This document shows, piece after piece, positions 8,458 to 16,770 of a stretch of DNA of 55,717 nt. Under the pieces are notes generated by a model. That model ran no database searches. It saw nothing but the letters and a program-made list of their open reading frames with translations, and was not told the DNA's origin. The stretch is from DATKQI01 sp035532755 (GTDB lineage Bacteria; Pseudomonadota; Alphaproteobacteria; Acetobacterales; Acetobacteraceae), in NCBI GenBank assembly GCA_035532755.1, contig DATKQI010000088.1:1-55717 (forward strand). Direction: 5' to 3'. Positions within the stretch are counted from its first letter, which is position 1. Each line of letters starts with the position of its first letter. The translations under genes were made by a program, and so were the position numbers.

Positions 8458-8870
8458 GCGTTTCCTCCATTTATTGTTGCCGGTTGCGCAACTCAGCCGC
8501 CCACCTTGCCGGCAGGTCGCGAGGCAGACAAAGGACATGAGCCAACTTCTATGGGTTTGGTTTCTCACCCCTCCGAGCCCGATCTTACGGAGGTTGCCGA
8601 ATCATTTACAAGAATCAACCTGCCCGCAGCTTCCGCGAGGTTTCACAAACACGAGAATTGCTGCAATGCAACAGAGAAGACTGGAAATTAATCGGTTCTG
8701 CAAATGAGCAAATATGAAAATCAAATAATGCAAACCGACCCGCTGGAGGATGAGCGATATGCGTTGTGTATGCCAGCGGCGCCGGCTTTCACACACGATG
8801 GCCTTTTGAATGGTGGCAAACCGCCCCAGCTTCTCTAAACTCGCCGCCTACGAGACAAGGGAGGATCGAT
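8458..8870. promoter_or_regulatory. Divergent xoxF / frmA promoter region
   Basis: 413 bases without a supported gene between two divergent start codons. The centre (about 8590-8740) is AT-rich compared with its surroundings, as expected for promoters. Two perfect short palindromes are visible: GTTGCGCAAC (8483-8492) and ATTGCTGCAAT (8657-8667). I could not pick convincing -35/-10 pairs for either gene. Shine-Dalgarno sequences close both ends. Confidence 0.6.
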
Positions 8871-9980
8871 ATGGACGTGCGTGCCGCCGTTGCCATGGAG
8901 GCCGGCAAGCCTCTGACCGTGGAAACCGTGCAACTGGAGGGCCCCCGCGAGGGGGAAGTGCTGGTCGAAATCAAAGCGACCGGCATCTGTCACACCGACA
9001 AATTCACGCTCTCCGGTGCCGATCCCGAGGGCCTGTTTCCCGCCATCCTGGGCCACGAGGGCGCCGGCATCGTCGTGGATGTGGGGCCGGGTGTGCGCAG
9101 CCTGAAGAAGGGCGACCACGTCATCCCCCTCTACACTCCGGAATGCCGGGAGTGCGACTATTGTCTCAGCCGCAAGACCAATCTGTGCCAGAAGATCCGG
9201 GTAACACAGGGCAAGGGCCTGATGCCTGACGGAACCAGCCGGTTCTCGATGGGCGGCAAGCCGGTCCTGCACTACATGGGCTGCTCCACCTTCGCGAACT
9301 ACACGGTCCTTCCCGAGATATCGCTCGCCAAAATCCGAAAAGACGCACCGTTCGACAAGGTTTGCTATATCGGTTGCGGCGTCACCACCGGGATCGGGGC
9401 GGTGCTGTTCACGGCCAAGGTGGAACCTGGCGCCAATGTCGTTGTTTTCGGCCTGGGCGGCATCGGGCTGAACGTGATCCAAGGGGCAAGGCTGGCCGGC
9501 GCCGACATGATCGTGGGTGTCGATGTCAATCCCGCCCGTGAGGCCCTCGCACGCAAATTCGGCATGACCCATTTCGTCAACCCGAAGGAAGTGAAGGGCG
9601 ATCTGGTCGGCCATCTGGTGGAGCTGACGAAAGGCGGCGCGGATTACAGCTTCGAATGCGTCGGCAATGTCTCGCTCATGCGCCAGGCGCTGGAGTGCGC
9701 GCATAAAGGCTGGGGCAAGTCCACCATCATCGGCGTGGCAGGCGCCGGGCAGGAGATTTCAACGCGGCCGTTCCAGCTCGTCACCGGCCGCGTCTGGCAG
9801 GGCTCGGCCTTCGGCGGCGCGCGGGGCCGGACAGATGTGCCGAAGATCGTGGATTGGTACATGGAAGGAAAGATCAATATCGACGACCTGATCACCCACA
9901 CCCTGCCGCTCGATCGGATCAATGAGGGGTTTGACCTGATGACGCGCGGGGAATCGATCCGCAGCGTCGTCGTCTATTGA
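8871..9980 (+). CDS. frmA: S-(hydroxymethyl)glutathione dehydrogenase (class III alcohol dehydrogenase)
   Basis: 369 residues from the ATG at 8871 (GGGAGGATCGAT leader). This zinc-dependent medium-chain dehydrogenase has catalytic zinc ligands in GICHTD, GHEGAG and IGCGVTTG, four structural-zinc cysteines in PECRECDYCLSRKTNLC, and the NAD motif GLGGIG. It oxidises the glutathione adduct of formaldehyde to S-formylglutathione in the cytoplasm. Its position divergent from xoxF fits formaldehyde removal during methanol growth. No S-formylglutathione hydrolase gene is present in the window. Confidence 0.95.
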   Translation: MDVRAAVAMEAGKPLTVETVQLEGPREGEVLVEIKATGICHTDKFTLSGADPEGLFPAILGHEGAGIVVDVGPGVRSLKKGDHVIPLYTPECRECDYCLSRKTNLCQKIRVTQGKGLMPDGTSRFSMGGKPVLHYMGCSTFANYTVLPEISLAKIRKDAPFDKVCYIGCGVTTGIGAVLFTAKVEPGANVVVFGLGGIGLNVIQGARLAGADMIVGVDVNPAREALARKFGMTHFVNPKEVKGDLVGHLVELTKGGADYSFECVGNVSLMRQALECAHKGWGKSTIIGVAGAGQEISTRPFQLVTGRVWQGSAFGGARGRTDVPKIVDWYMEGKINIDDLITHTLPLDRINEGFDLMTRGESIRSVVVY

Positions 9981-10347
9981 GTCGGCACTGCTGATCAGCG
10001 GCCCTGGTGGCATGGCGTTGTGCGATGCTTCGGCGCGCCATGCCACTCCTGCGATCAGAAACGTCAGGTATGGTGGGCGTGTTCTGCCGCCGGCTCGCAT
10101 CGCCAACGGGCAAGCTGCCATGTCGGGTTGTCGCGCATATAGCGTTGGGCCTCGCGCTGCGCATTCAATGTGCAGCTCCAACTGCTTTGGGGGGATGAGA
10201 GAGATACCCGCTGTTCGGTGCATTTGTCGGAATGCCCGATCACGCAAAAGACCATCACGAGCGCGATCATATCTTTCTCTCATGGCTGCGGTTGCTTCCA
10301 AGGCAGCGGGTCCAGCGTAAGGGGTCGGGATCGAGGGAGTCCAGGAA
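9981..10347. other. Gene-free stretch after frmA
   Basis: 367 bases with only short open frames of no recognisable character. I see no clear terminator for frmA. The last bases (AGGA just before 10348) serve the next gene. It may hold the promoter of the two secreted-protein genes that follow. Confidence 0.4.
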
Positions 10348-11019
10348 ATGCCGCTGTCACGACATATTGCCATCATTGCCACGGTCGCTCTGTGCGTGCT
10401 TCCGGCATGGGTAAAAGCCGGCACGCCGCCGCTAAGCCCTGCGCAGATCGATCTGTTCGAGACGCCGCACCTGCACAATATCCGCCAACCGGTCACGCTC
10501 GATTACAGCTATATCCGCACCGGCCCGGGCGCATTCACCGATTCTATCGCGGAACGCATCGTCAAGATCCACAAGGATGGCAGCAAGGAGGTCGCGTTCA
10601 AGTTCCTCACCGGGCCCCATTTCGTCTTTTATCCCGGGGTGGATCATTTCTCGGGCAACCCGTTGATCATGGTGTTCCTCGAACATGACGTGAACGAGTT
10701 GAAGGACGAGGTTGGCATAGCCGCCGCCTATTTCCGGGACCATATCCGCCAGGCGTTCGTCGATCAGGCCCATGTGGCCAAAACCACATTCCAGTTCGAT
10801 GGGCATGCCGTGCCTGCAACACGCATCACGCTGCGCCCGTTCGAGAAGGACCCCCGGTTCATGCGCCTGCCCGAGGTGCGGAAGAAGACCTATACTTTCA
10901 TCCTCGCCGACGGCGTGCCCGGCACCCTGGCCGAAATTCGTGCGGTCATGCCAGGCGATCCGGCCAAGGGCGTTCCCCAGCTCAGCGAGCGGATGACCTA
11001 TCAGGGAGAGAAGCAATGA
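10348..11019 (+). CDS. Unknown secreted protein beside the methanol oxidation genes
   Basis: 223 residues with a signal peptide ending near VKA (residue 24). The mature protein looks like a compact globular domain. It has a stretch rich in aromatics and histidine (LTGPHFVFYPGVDHF, about residues 88-102), an acidic helix around EHDVNELKDEVG and a C-terminal part with charged strands. No cysteines or catalytic motif stand out and I do not recognise a family. It overlaps the next secreted protein gene by ATGA, and both sit between frmA and the SoxYZ-like carrier, so a role in the quinoprotein periplasmic system is inferred. Confidence 0.8.
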   Translation: MPLSRHIAIIATVALCVLPAWVKAGTPPLSPAQIDLFETPHLHNIRQPVTLDYSYIRTGPGAFTDSIAERIVKIHKDGSKEVAFKFLTGPHFVFYPGVDHFSGNPLIMVFLEHDVNELKDEVGIAAAYFRDHIRQAFVDQAHVAKTTFQFDGHAVPATRITLRPFEKDPRFMRLPEVRKKTYTFILADGVPGTLAEIRAVMPGDPAKGVPQLSERMTYQGEKQ

Positions 11020-11390
11020 AACGGCAAGCCATGCGGGTTCTGGGCGTAGCCTTCGTCGCCGGAGCGGCCCTTCTGGCCGGCTCTGCCGAGGCACAGCAGC
11101 CAGCGCATCCCAAATACGACTATCCAACAGCCGCGAGAGCGGATTACGTGATCGGCTGCCTCGCCGCGAACGGCATGAATCGCGCCCTTCTGGACAAATG
11201 CGCCTGCGCGATCGACACCATCGCCAACATCCTTCCCTACAAGGACTATGAGAAAGCGGCGACGATCCTGTCCATGCGGCAGGGCGGGCTTGGCATGCGC
11301 GGCACGCTGTTCCGCAACAGCACGGTCGCTCAGGATGAAATGCGCAAGCTGCGCGCGGCCCAGGCCCAGGCAACGCTGCACTGCCAATAG
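11016..11390 (+). CDS. Small secreted four-cysteine protein
   Basis: 124 residues with a signal peptide ending near AEA (about 26). The mature part of about 98 residues holds four cysteines: one in YVIGCLAANG, two in DKCACAID and one in the C-terminal LHCQ. The pattern suggests two disulfides and a helical domain. It is translationally coupled (ATGA) to the preceding secreted protein. I do not know its function. It carries no EF-hand, so it is not lanmodulin, and no haem motif. Confidence 0.78.
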   Translation: MKRQAMRVLGVAFVAGAALLAGSAEAQQPAHPKYDYPTAARADYVIGCLAANGMNRALLDKCACAIDTIANILPYKDYEKAATILSMRQGGLGMRGTLFRNSTVAQDEMRKLRAAQAQATLHCQ

Positions 11391-11430
11391 GCAGGCACCT
11401 GTCGCGGCGCACTTCGCCGTGGAAGAACGC

Positions 11431-12252
11431 TCAGGCTCCGCCGTCCTCTACGGGAAAGCTGTGCCGAAATACGGCATGGGTGCTGTCTTTTACAACAACC
11501 TTCAACGGCATTCCCTTCAGCGGCATGAACCCGAAGGTAATGGCAGGATTGGAACTTAATGAAATATCCGAATCAAGAGAGAACACCAACCGTCCTCCCT
11601 CGGTGACGGTGATGTTTTCGATGAACCGGGCCGGTATGTAGTAGTGCGTGATCTGGTCCATCTGCATTCCATTGTTGTTCGGATGCCAGATCAGCAGTTC
11701 CGCGGTACTGGCCTTGCCGGGCTGCACGGCGCCGAACAGGCGCAGCTTCATCTGGCCGATATGCTTCATCGCCTGCGCCTGGTTCTCGCCCATCGGCGCG
11801 GAACACCCGCCGGCCGCCTTCACATACCGCGTGGCGACATACAGCCCGCCATCCGTGGTCTCGGCGACGGCATGCATCAGCGTGTATTGCTCCACGCGCA
11901 CGCGTGTCTTCAGTTGATGCGGCACGGAGGCCGGCCCGAAATGGAAGGTGCCAGCCAGCGGGGAAGGGTTGCCGTCGATCACGAGATACACCGCCTTGAT
12001 CGGCTTGTTCCCGCTCAGCGTCACCGTTATCGGAACGAGGGCGGCATCCAGCGCTCGTTCGGGGGCTTTCAGCGCGATGATGCCGGCACCGTCCATCACT
12101 GGCCTGGTGCCGAACACGGCTTGTTCCAGCGCCTTCCAGCGCGCGGCCCGCTGCGCCGCGGTATCCTGCTGGGCCTGGGCAGGCAGGGGTGCTGCAAAGG
12201 CAAGAGCCAGCGTCGCCACTATTGGCAGCCACACGCGGTGTGTCAGTCGCAT
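11431..12252 (-). CDS. Quinoprotein-associated SoxYZ-like carrier protein
   Basis: 273 residues from the ATG at 12252 (GGAGGATCGGGCG leader), with a signal peptide ending near AQA. An N-terminal SoxY-like half carries a single Cys in KAAGGCSAPMG, corresponding to the swinging-arm cysteine of SoxY. A C-terminal SoxZ-like half (about residues 170-270) follows, so the two subunits of the sulfur-oxidation carrier are fused. Such fusions accompany PQQ dehydrogenases and are thought to act in a periplasmic relay. It follows the metallohydrolase gene by 22 bases. Confidence 0.85.
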   Translation of the reverse strand: MRLTHRVWLPIVATLALAFAAPLPAQAQQDTAAQRAARWKALEQAVFGTRPVMDGAGIIALKAPERALDAALVPITVTLSGNKPIKAVYLVIDGNPSPLAGTFHFGPASVPHQLKTRVRVEQYTLMHAVAETTDGGLYVATRYVKAAGGCSAPMGENQAQAMKHIGQMKLRLFGAVQPGKASTAELLIWHPNNNGMQMDQITHYYIPARFIENITVTEGGRLVFSLDSDISLSSNPAITFGFMPLKGMPLKVVVKDSTHAVFRHSFPVEDGGA

Positions 12253-12274
12253 CGCCCGATCCTCCGCTGATCTT

Positions 12275-13243
12275 CTATTCCCACTCAAGCTCCTGGAATG
12301 CGATGGTCACGTTGCGTCCGTTATATGCCTCGAACAGCCGCCACCGGCCGCGCTCGCTCAGCCCGACGCTGCGCACCGCCTGCTCGATATCGCCGCCGCG
12401 CGCCAGCACGCCGCGAATGCCGTCCGCCAGCGCCGAGAAATAACCCGCCTCAGCGGTGGCGGCTTCGGGCCACGGAACGGAGGCCGGGCCATGCCCCGGC
12501 ACCGCCCGTGCCGCTGGCACCCTGGTCAGATGCGCCAGCACCTTCATCCACCCCAGCAACCCTGCATCAAGGGCCGGAATGCGGGTCACGAACAGCAGAT
12601 CCGCGGCCCACAATGTCGCGGTCTGCTGGTCCATGATGGTCAGATCGTTGTCGGTATGGGCGGTCTTGTGCGCCGTCAGCGTCAGCACGCGCCCGCCGAG
12701 GTCGATGTCCATCCGGTCGTGCACCAGCAGCGTCGGCACGACGAAGTTTCCTGCCTCGCCGGCCCCCAGAATCTGCGCCAGCCTGTGCCGATAGAAGGCC
12801 CCTCGTGCCGCCAGCGCCGCCGGCAGCCGGGCATGGCCCACGAACACCGGGTTGTCCGGCTGGAACGCCACCGCGCCGAACACGTGGTCCGGGTGCACAT
12901 GGCTCATCACTACGTAGCGGATGGGCAGGCGCGTATGCTTCCGGATGGCGGCACGCAGGCGCACCCCGTCGTGCAGGCTGCCGCCAGGATCGATCACGGC
13001 CACGCCTTTCCGGCCGACAACGAAGCCGATATTGGCGATGGCATCGTCGTTCTGCCGGTCCGCATCCTGGTAATCGCCACGCCGCACATGAATGCCGGGG
13101 GCGATCTCGGTCATCACGAACGCCCGCGCCGCCGCATGCGCACCCCCGGGCGCCAATACTGCCGCCGCCGCCAGCGCCATCGCCGAACGCCGCTTCAGGC
13201 AGTTCGGACCGCCCATCCATGGCAGGTCGTGCAGGTCACACAT
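12275..13243 (-). CDS. Quinoprotein relay metallohydrolase (SoxH-like, metallo-beta-lactamase fold)
   Basis: A 322-residue metallo-beta-lactamase-fold protein with the zinc motif MSHVHPDHVFGA, later metal-ligand regions in HKTAHTDND and VPGHGP, and a likely secretion signal. An internal start at residue 22 would still leave a signal-like hydrophobic segment. It lies between pqqE and the SoxYZ-like carrier gene, the arrangement of the proposed quinoprotein relay system in which a SoxH-like hydrolase acts on a carrier-bound group. The reaction has not been established as far as I know. Confidence 0.85.
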   Translation of the reverse strand: MCDLHDLPWMGGPNCLKRRSAMALAAAAVLAPGGAHAAARAFVMTEIAPGIHVRRGDYQDADRQNDDAIANIGFVVGRKGVAVIDPGGSLHDGVRLRAAIRKHTRLPIRYVVMSHVHPDHVFGAVAFQPDNPVFVGHARLPAALAARGAFYRHRLAQILGAGEAGNFVVPTLLVHDRMDIDLGGRVLTLTAHKTAHTDNDLTIMDQQTATLWAADLLFVTRIPALDAGLLGWMKVLAHLTRVPAARAVPGHGPASVPWPEAATAEAGYFSALADGIRGVLARGGDIEQAVRSVGLSERGRWRLFEAYNGRNVTIAFQELEWE

Positions 13244-13270
13244 CGCGGCCGCAAACCGCCCGGCCCGGCA

Positions 13271-14368
13271 TCAGCTGTTGCCTATGGCGGCGCCGATGCG
13301 GCGATAGACGAAATCGGGCGGCGCCTCGCCCCGCGCCGCGACGGCCTCGGCCATCATCGCGTGGTCCGGCGCAAGGGCGCAGGCCGGATCGGTGCGCGCC
13401 GCATCCCCCGTCAGCGCGAATGCCTGGCAGCGGCATCCTCCCCAGTCGATCTCGCGCCGATCGCAACTCCGGCAGGGTTCGGCCATCCATTCGGTCCCCC
13501 GGAACCGCATGAAGCCCGGCGAACTCTCCCAGATCTCGGCCAGCGACATCGCCGTCACGGAGGGGAACTGAAGCCCCGGCAGGGTCTCCGCCGCATGGCA
13601 GGGCAGGGCGGTGCCCGAGGGCGTGATATTCATGAAGCGCCGCGCCCAACCCCCCATGCATGATTTCGGCCGGGCGGCATGGTAGTCGGGCGTGACATAA
13701 TCGATGTTCATCCTCCCCTTCAGCCGCTCGCGGGCCGCCTCCACCACCGCCGTGGCGCCGTCCAGCTCCCCGCGGCTCGGCAGCAGGGCTGCCCGGTTCA
13801 CCAACCCCCAGCCGTAGTACTGCACATGCGCGATCTCCACGCGCTGCGCGCCCAGCGCCTCGGCCAGCCCGATCATCTGTGGCACGCGGGCAATGTTCTG
13901 GCGATGGATCACGAAATTCAACGTCAGCGGCAGCCTTGCCTCCCGGATCAACCGGGCCGCCACCAGTTTGCGCGCATGCCCTCCGGCAAGGCCGCCGATC
14001 CGGTCGGCATTCGTCGGCTCCACGTCCTGGAAGCTCAACTGCACATGATCAAGCCCGGCTTCGGCCAGCCCTGCCAGCATCGTCGCGTCCAGCAGCACGC
14101 CGGAGGTGATGAGGTTGCCGTAAAGCTGCAGCTCCGCCGCCCGGCGCACCAGCACCGCGAGATCCTTGCGCGCAGTCGGCTCCCCACCCGAAAAATGCAC
14201 CTGCAACACGCCCAGCGCCGCCGCCTGGTCCAGCACCTGCAGCCAGGCATCCGTGCCAAGCTCCACCCCGGCCCGTTCCAGAGCCAGCGGGTTGGAGCAA
14301 TAGGGGCATTGCAGCGGGCACCGGTGCGTCAGCTCCAGCAGCAGCCCCATCGGCGGCGCTGCGCTCAT
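13271..14368 (-). CDS. pqqE: PQQ biosynthesis radical SAM protein PqqE
   Basis: 365 residues. The radical-SAM cluster motif lies in THRCPLQCPYCSN (Cys17, Cys21, Cys24). The C-terminal SPASM region holds many cysteines (CMGGW, PCHAAE, CRSCDRR, WGGCRCQAF, DPAC) for auxiliary iron-sulfur clusters. The enzyme links the Glu and Tyr side chains of PqqA, the first step of PQQ synthesis. It overlaps pqqD by ATGA and ends the pqqABCDE operon. Confidence 0.96.
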   Translation of the reverse strand: MSAAPPMGLLLELTHRCPLQCPYCSNPLALERAGVELGTDAWLQVLDQAAALGVLQVHFSGGEPTARKDLAVLVRRAAELQLYGNLITSGVLLDATMLAGLAEAGLDHVQLSFQDVEPTNADRIGGLAGGHARKLVAARLIREARLPLTLNFVIHRQNIARVPQMIGLAEALGAQRVEIAHVQYYGWGLVNRAALLPSRGELDGATAVVEAARERLKGRMNIDYVTPDYHAARPKSCMGGWARRFMNITPSGTALPCHAAETLPGLQFPSVTAMSLAEIWESSPGFMRFRGTEWMAEPCRSCDRREIDWGGCRCQAFALTGDAARTDPACALAPDHAMMAEAVAARGEAPPDFVYRRIGAAIGNS

Positions 14369-14673
14369 AACCGCACCACTCCCCGGTCGGCAAGATCGCT
14401 CAGCATGGTTGCCACATCGGTCGCGATCTGCGCGCGCGGCGCAGTGAACCGCCCAGCGAGGTCATCGACAATCGCGCCCAGACTGCGCTGCCCGTCCACC
14501 AGCTTCAGGATCTCCACGGCCGGCGCATCAGGGATGAACAGCCGCTCCGGCGCCAGCACCACCCAGCGGTCCCGCACTTGGTCGAAGCGGAACTTCACGC
14601 CAACGCCGAATGCCGGCACCGCGCGCTCGTCGGGCGCCCCGGGCGCGCGCGCGGCGGCCGGCACGCCGCTCAT
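14365..14673 (-). CDS. pqqD: PQQ biosynthesis peptide chaperone PqqD
   Basis: About 102 residues from the ATG at 14673, which overlaps the pqqC stop (ATGA). The core has the PqqD winged-helix pattern: KFRFDQVRDRWVVLAPE, then EILKLVDGQRSLGAIVDDLA and a C-terminal helix. It binds PqqA and presents it to PqqE. The N-terminal 18 or so residues are Ala/Pro-rich and look like a flexible extension. Confidence 0.94.
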   Translation of the reverse strand: MSGVPAAARAPGAPDERAVPAFGVGVKFRFDQVRDRWVVLAPERLFIPDAPAVEILKLVDGQRSLGAIVDDLAGRFTAPRAQIATDVATMLSDLADRGVVRL

Positions 14674-15410
14674 CCCGCCGTCTCGGGCACGAACGCCCCG
14701 GGCGGAACCAGCCCGGGCTCCACATAGGCATGGTGCAGCGCATCCAGTTGCGCCCACAACACGTCGCATTTGAACCGCAGCGCGGAAAGCACGCTCTCCT
14801 GCTCGGCCGGGCTGTGCGCGTGCGCCTTCACATAGGCGAGCGCGAAATCCGAATCCTTCGGCGCCTGGGTCAGCCGCGGCGTGAAATAGGCCAGCGTTTC
14901 CGCCGTGATGAAATCGTAATGCGCCAGCATGCCGGACACCCGTTCGGCGATGATGCTGGGCGAGAACATCTCGGTCAGCGATGAAGCGATCGCCTCCAGC
15001 ACAGACCGGTCGCGCACGAAGGCCACATAGGCGTCCACGGCAAAGCGCGTGCCCGGCAGGATGCCGGCGGTGGATTCCACATATTCACGATCCAGCCCCA
15101 CGCCTTCGGCCAGCTTCAACCAGCGCGCCACGCCGCCGGTGCCCGGCGCATCCCCATCATGGTCCAAAAGCCGGCTTCGCCATGTCCGGCGCAGATCCGC
15201 CGTGGGCAGCCGGGCGAGCAGGGTGGCATCCTTCGCAGGGATGCGGCTCTGGTAATAGAAGCGATTCAGCGCCCATGCCTGCACCTGCGCGCGGTTCAGC
15301 TTGCCGCCATGCAGCATCCGGTGGAACGGGTGCAGGTTATGGTATCGCGCGGCGCCGATGTCGCGCAGCGCGGCCTCCAGCGCCTCCGGCGACAATACGT
15401 CGCTCCTCAT
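14670..15410 (-). CDS. pqqC: Pyrroloquinoline-quinone synthase PqqC
   Basis: 246 residues from the ATG at 15410, set by the ATGA overlap with the pqqB stop. It is an all-helical haem-oxygenase-like fold with typical PqqC segments RYHNLHPFHRML, WALNRFYYQSRIP and EMFSPSIIAERV. It carries out the final cofactor-less eight-electron oxidation and ring closure to PQQ in the cytoplasm. Length matches the family. Confidence 0.96.
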   Translation of the reverse strand: MRSDVLSPEALEAALRDIGAARYHNLHPFHRMLHGGKLNRAQVQAWALNRFYYQSRIPAKDATLLARLPTADLRRTWRSRLLDHDGDAPGTGGVARWLKLAEGVGLDREYVESTAGILPGTRFAVDAYVAFVRDRSVLEAIASSLTEMFSPSIIAERVSGMLAHYDFITAETLAYFTPRLTQAPKDSDFALAYVKAHAHSPAEQESVLSALRFKCDVLWAQLDALHHAYVEPGLVPPGAFVPETAG

Positions 15411-16339
15411 GCCTCGATCTCCATGCCGTCGAACGCCACTTCCCACCCCGCCGCCGCCGCCGCCGCGCGCTCGGCCGAATCCGCCAGCAGCACAGGATTG
15501 GAATTGTTGATATGGATCAGCACCTTCCGCCGCACGTTGAGCCCATCGAACGCCGCCATCGTGCCCACCGGCCCGCTCACGCTCATATGCCCCATGCGCC
15601 GCCCCGTCTTGGCTCCCAGCCCGCCGCTGATCATCTCGTCATCGGTCCACAACGTGCCGTCGAACAGCACCACCGCCGCGTTCCGCAGCCGCGCGCGAAG
15701 CCCCTCGGTCATCGCCGCGCAGCCCGGGACGAAGAACATCCTCGAGCGCCCGTCCGACACCGCAAGGCCGACCGTCTCCTCGCCTTCGATGATGGGCGGA
15801 GTCTGCCCGGGCTGCTCCAGGTACAGCGGCACTTTCCCCGGAACGGCAAATGCCTCGACGCACAATCCACTTCCTTGGCCGCCCTCCTCACCGGCCGCCC
15901 CCGTCAGCGCGACCTCTTCGTCCAAAGCAAGACCACGGCGCGCGACCAGCCGACGGTCCAGCACCTCGAACACCGGATTGTCGTCCAGAACACGAAGGGT
16001 TTTCGCCGTGGCATACACCGCGAAAGCGTGCCCCTCCCGCAAGGTCAGCAACCCGCCGATCGCATCGACATCGCTTCCCGTCAGCACAACCCCGCCTATG
16101 GGTGACGACCGCAACCCGGCCCGCGGATGAAGCGCCCGGCACGCATTGATCTGCTGCCGCAGGTCAGGCGAGGCATTCAACAAAAACCACGAGCGCCCAT
16201 CACTGCTGACGGCGATCGACGCCTGAGACCGTGGTTCCGCTGCCGCATCGCCCGCACGCGCCCGCACACACCCGACAGACCGGGAGTTCCATTGTGGGAA
16301 CCCGCCCCCAGCCGCCGCGCCAAGCACGATCACCCGCAT
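15407..16339 (-). CDS. pqqB: PQQ biosynthesis protein PqqB
   Basis: 310 residues of the metallo-beta-lactamase superfamily. It has the PqqB N-terminus MRVIVLGAAAGGGFPQWN, the SPIGGVVLTGSDVDAIGGLL segment replacing the usual HxHxDH motif, and the C-terminal IHINNSNPVLL. PqqB is proposed to hydroxylate the PQQ precursor tyrosine. It lies 72 bases downstream of pqqA, with a strong hairpin in the gap, and overlaps pqqC. Confidence 0.96.
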   Translation of the reverse strand: MRVIVLGAAAGGGFPQWNSRSVGCVRARAGDAAAEPRSQASIAVSSDGRSWFLLNASPDLRQQINACRALHPRAGLRSSPIGGVVLTGSDVDAIGGLLTLREGHAFAVYATAKTLRVLDDNPVFEVLDRRLVARRGLALDEEVALTGAAGEEGGQGSGLCVEAFAVPGKVPLYLEQPGQTPPIIEGEETVGLAVSDGRSRMFFVPGCAAMTEGLRARLRNAAVVLFDGTLWTDDEMISGGLGAKTGRRMGHMSVSGPVGTMAAFDGLNVRRKVLIHINNSNPVLLADSAERAAAAAAGWEVAFDGMEIEA

Positions 16340-16372
16340 GCAGTTCCGTGGAACCGATCAGGGATTCGAAGA

Positions 16373-16405
16373 GGCGCCGCCCGGCCGCTCAGCCGCGACG
16401 GCGCC
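16373..16405 (-). promoter_or_regulatory. Hairpin between pqqA and pqqB, possible attenuator
   Basis: GGCGCCG (16373-16379) pairs with CGGCGCC (16399-16405), with a further CGGC/GCCG pairing inside. It lies seven bases past the pqqA stop and has no U-run. It could reduce pqqB-E transcription relative to pqqA or protect the pqqA message; the role is inference. Confidence 0.45.
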
Positions 16406-16411
16406 AGCGAA

Positions 16412-16492
16412 TCACTTCACTTCGGCGCAGGCGTAGGAATTGATTTCGGCACCCAGCGCCACTTCAACGATTGTGGGAGTCGTCCAGGACAT
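16412..16492 (-). CDS. pqqA: PQQ precursor peptide PqqA
   Basis: A 26-residue peptide. It starts MSWTTPTIVEVALGAEIN and continues SYACAEVK. The conserved Glu16 and Tyr20 (E-x3-Y) are the residues joined to make PQQ. The start is preceded by GGAGGG seven bases upstream and by a clear promoter. An extra Cys22 near the C-terminus is a common variant. Confidence 0.97.
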   Translation of the reverse strand: MSWTTPTIVEVALGAEINSYACAEVK

Positions 16493-16529
16493 CGCAATCC
16501 CTCCAATTTCGTTTTGTTAAAGCCTTGCA

Positions 16530-16559
16530 ATGCTAGGGCCCGGCGGTTCGGCGTGTCAA
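16530..16559 (-). promoter_or_regulatory. Sigma-70-type promoter of the pqq operon
   Basis: On the minus strand a perfect -35 TTGACA (16554-16559) is followed after 18 bases by TAGCAT (16530-16535, four of six consensus bases). Its -10 ends 37 bases before the pqqA start, leaving room for a short leader with the Shine-Dalgarno sequence. Confidence 0.75.
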
Positions 16560-16740
16560 GAAAACACGGTTCCCGATATCGTGTAATCCGTTCGCGCGAT
16601 GCCGCAATCAAGCCTGCCTGCGTCCACCCGAAAACATGAAGGCCCTACCACACCATCAAAAATGAAAGGCCGCGCTCAGAAAAGATTTTCTGCCGTGTTA
16701 CTTCAGAATGGCAGATATTGCTGCCGTGTCCGCCATTCGG

Positions 16741-16752
16741 TGATCTGGATCA
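16741..16752. promoter_or_regulatory. FNR/CRP-type palindrome TGAT-N4-ATCA
   Basis: TGATCTGGATCA is an exact dyad matching the core of FNR/FixK-type boxes, missing only the outer bases. It lies in the AT-rich gap between the cysG-like gene and pqqA, about 180 bases upstream of the pqqA -35. A role is speculative. Confidence 0.3.
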
Positions 16753-16770
16753 TCACTGTTTTCTATTGGG

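Noticed and set aside
11016..11390. Lanmodulin or cytochrome identity for the small secreted protein
   Set aside because: There is no EF-hand loop and no CxxCH haem motif; the CACAID motif only gives a pair of cysteines.
16599..16770. Small membrane protein on the plus strand (hydrophobic VIWIITVFYWVILL segment)
   Set aside because: The frame runs straight into the antisense of the cysG-like gene without a stop and has no good leader.
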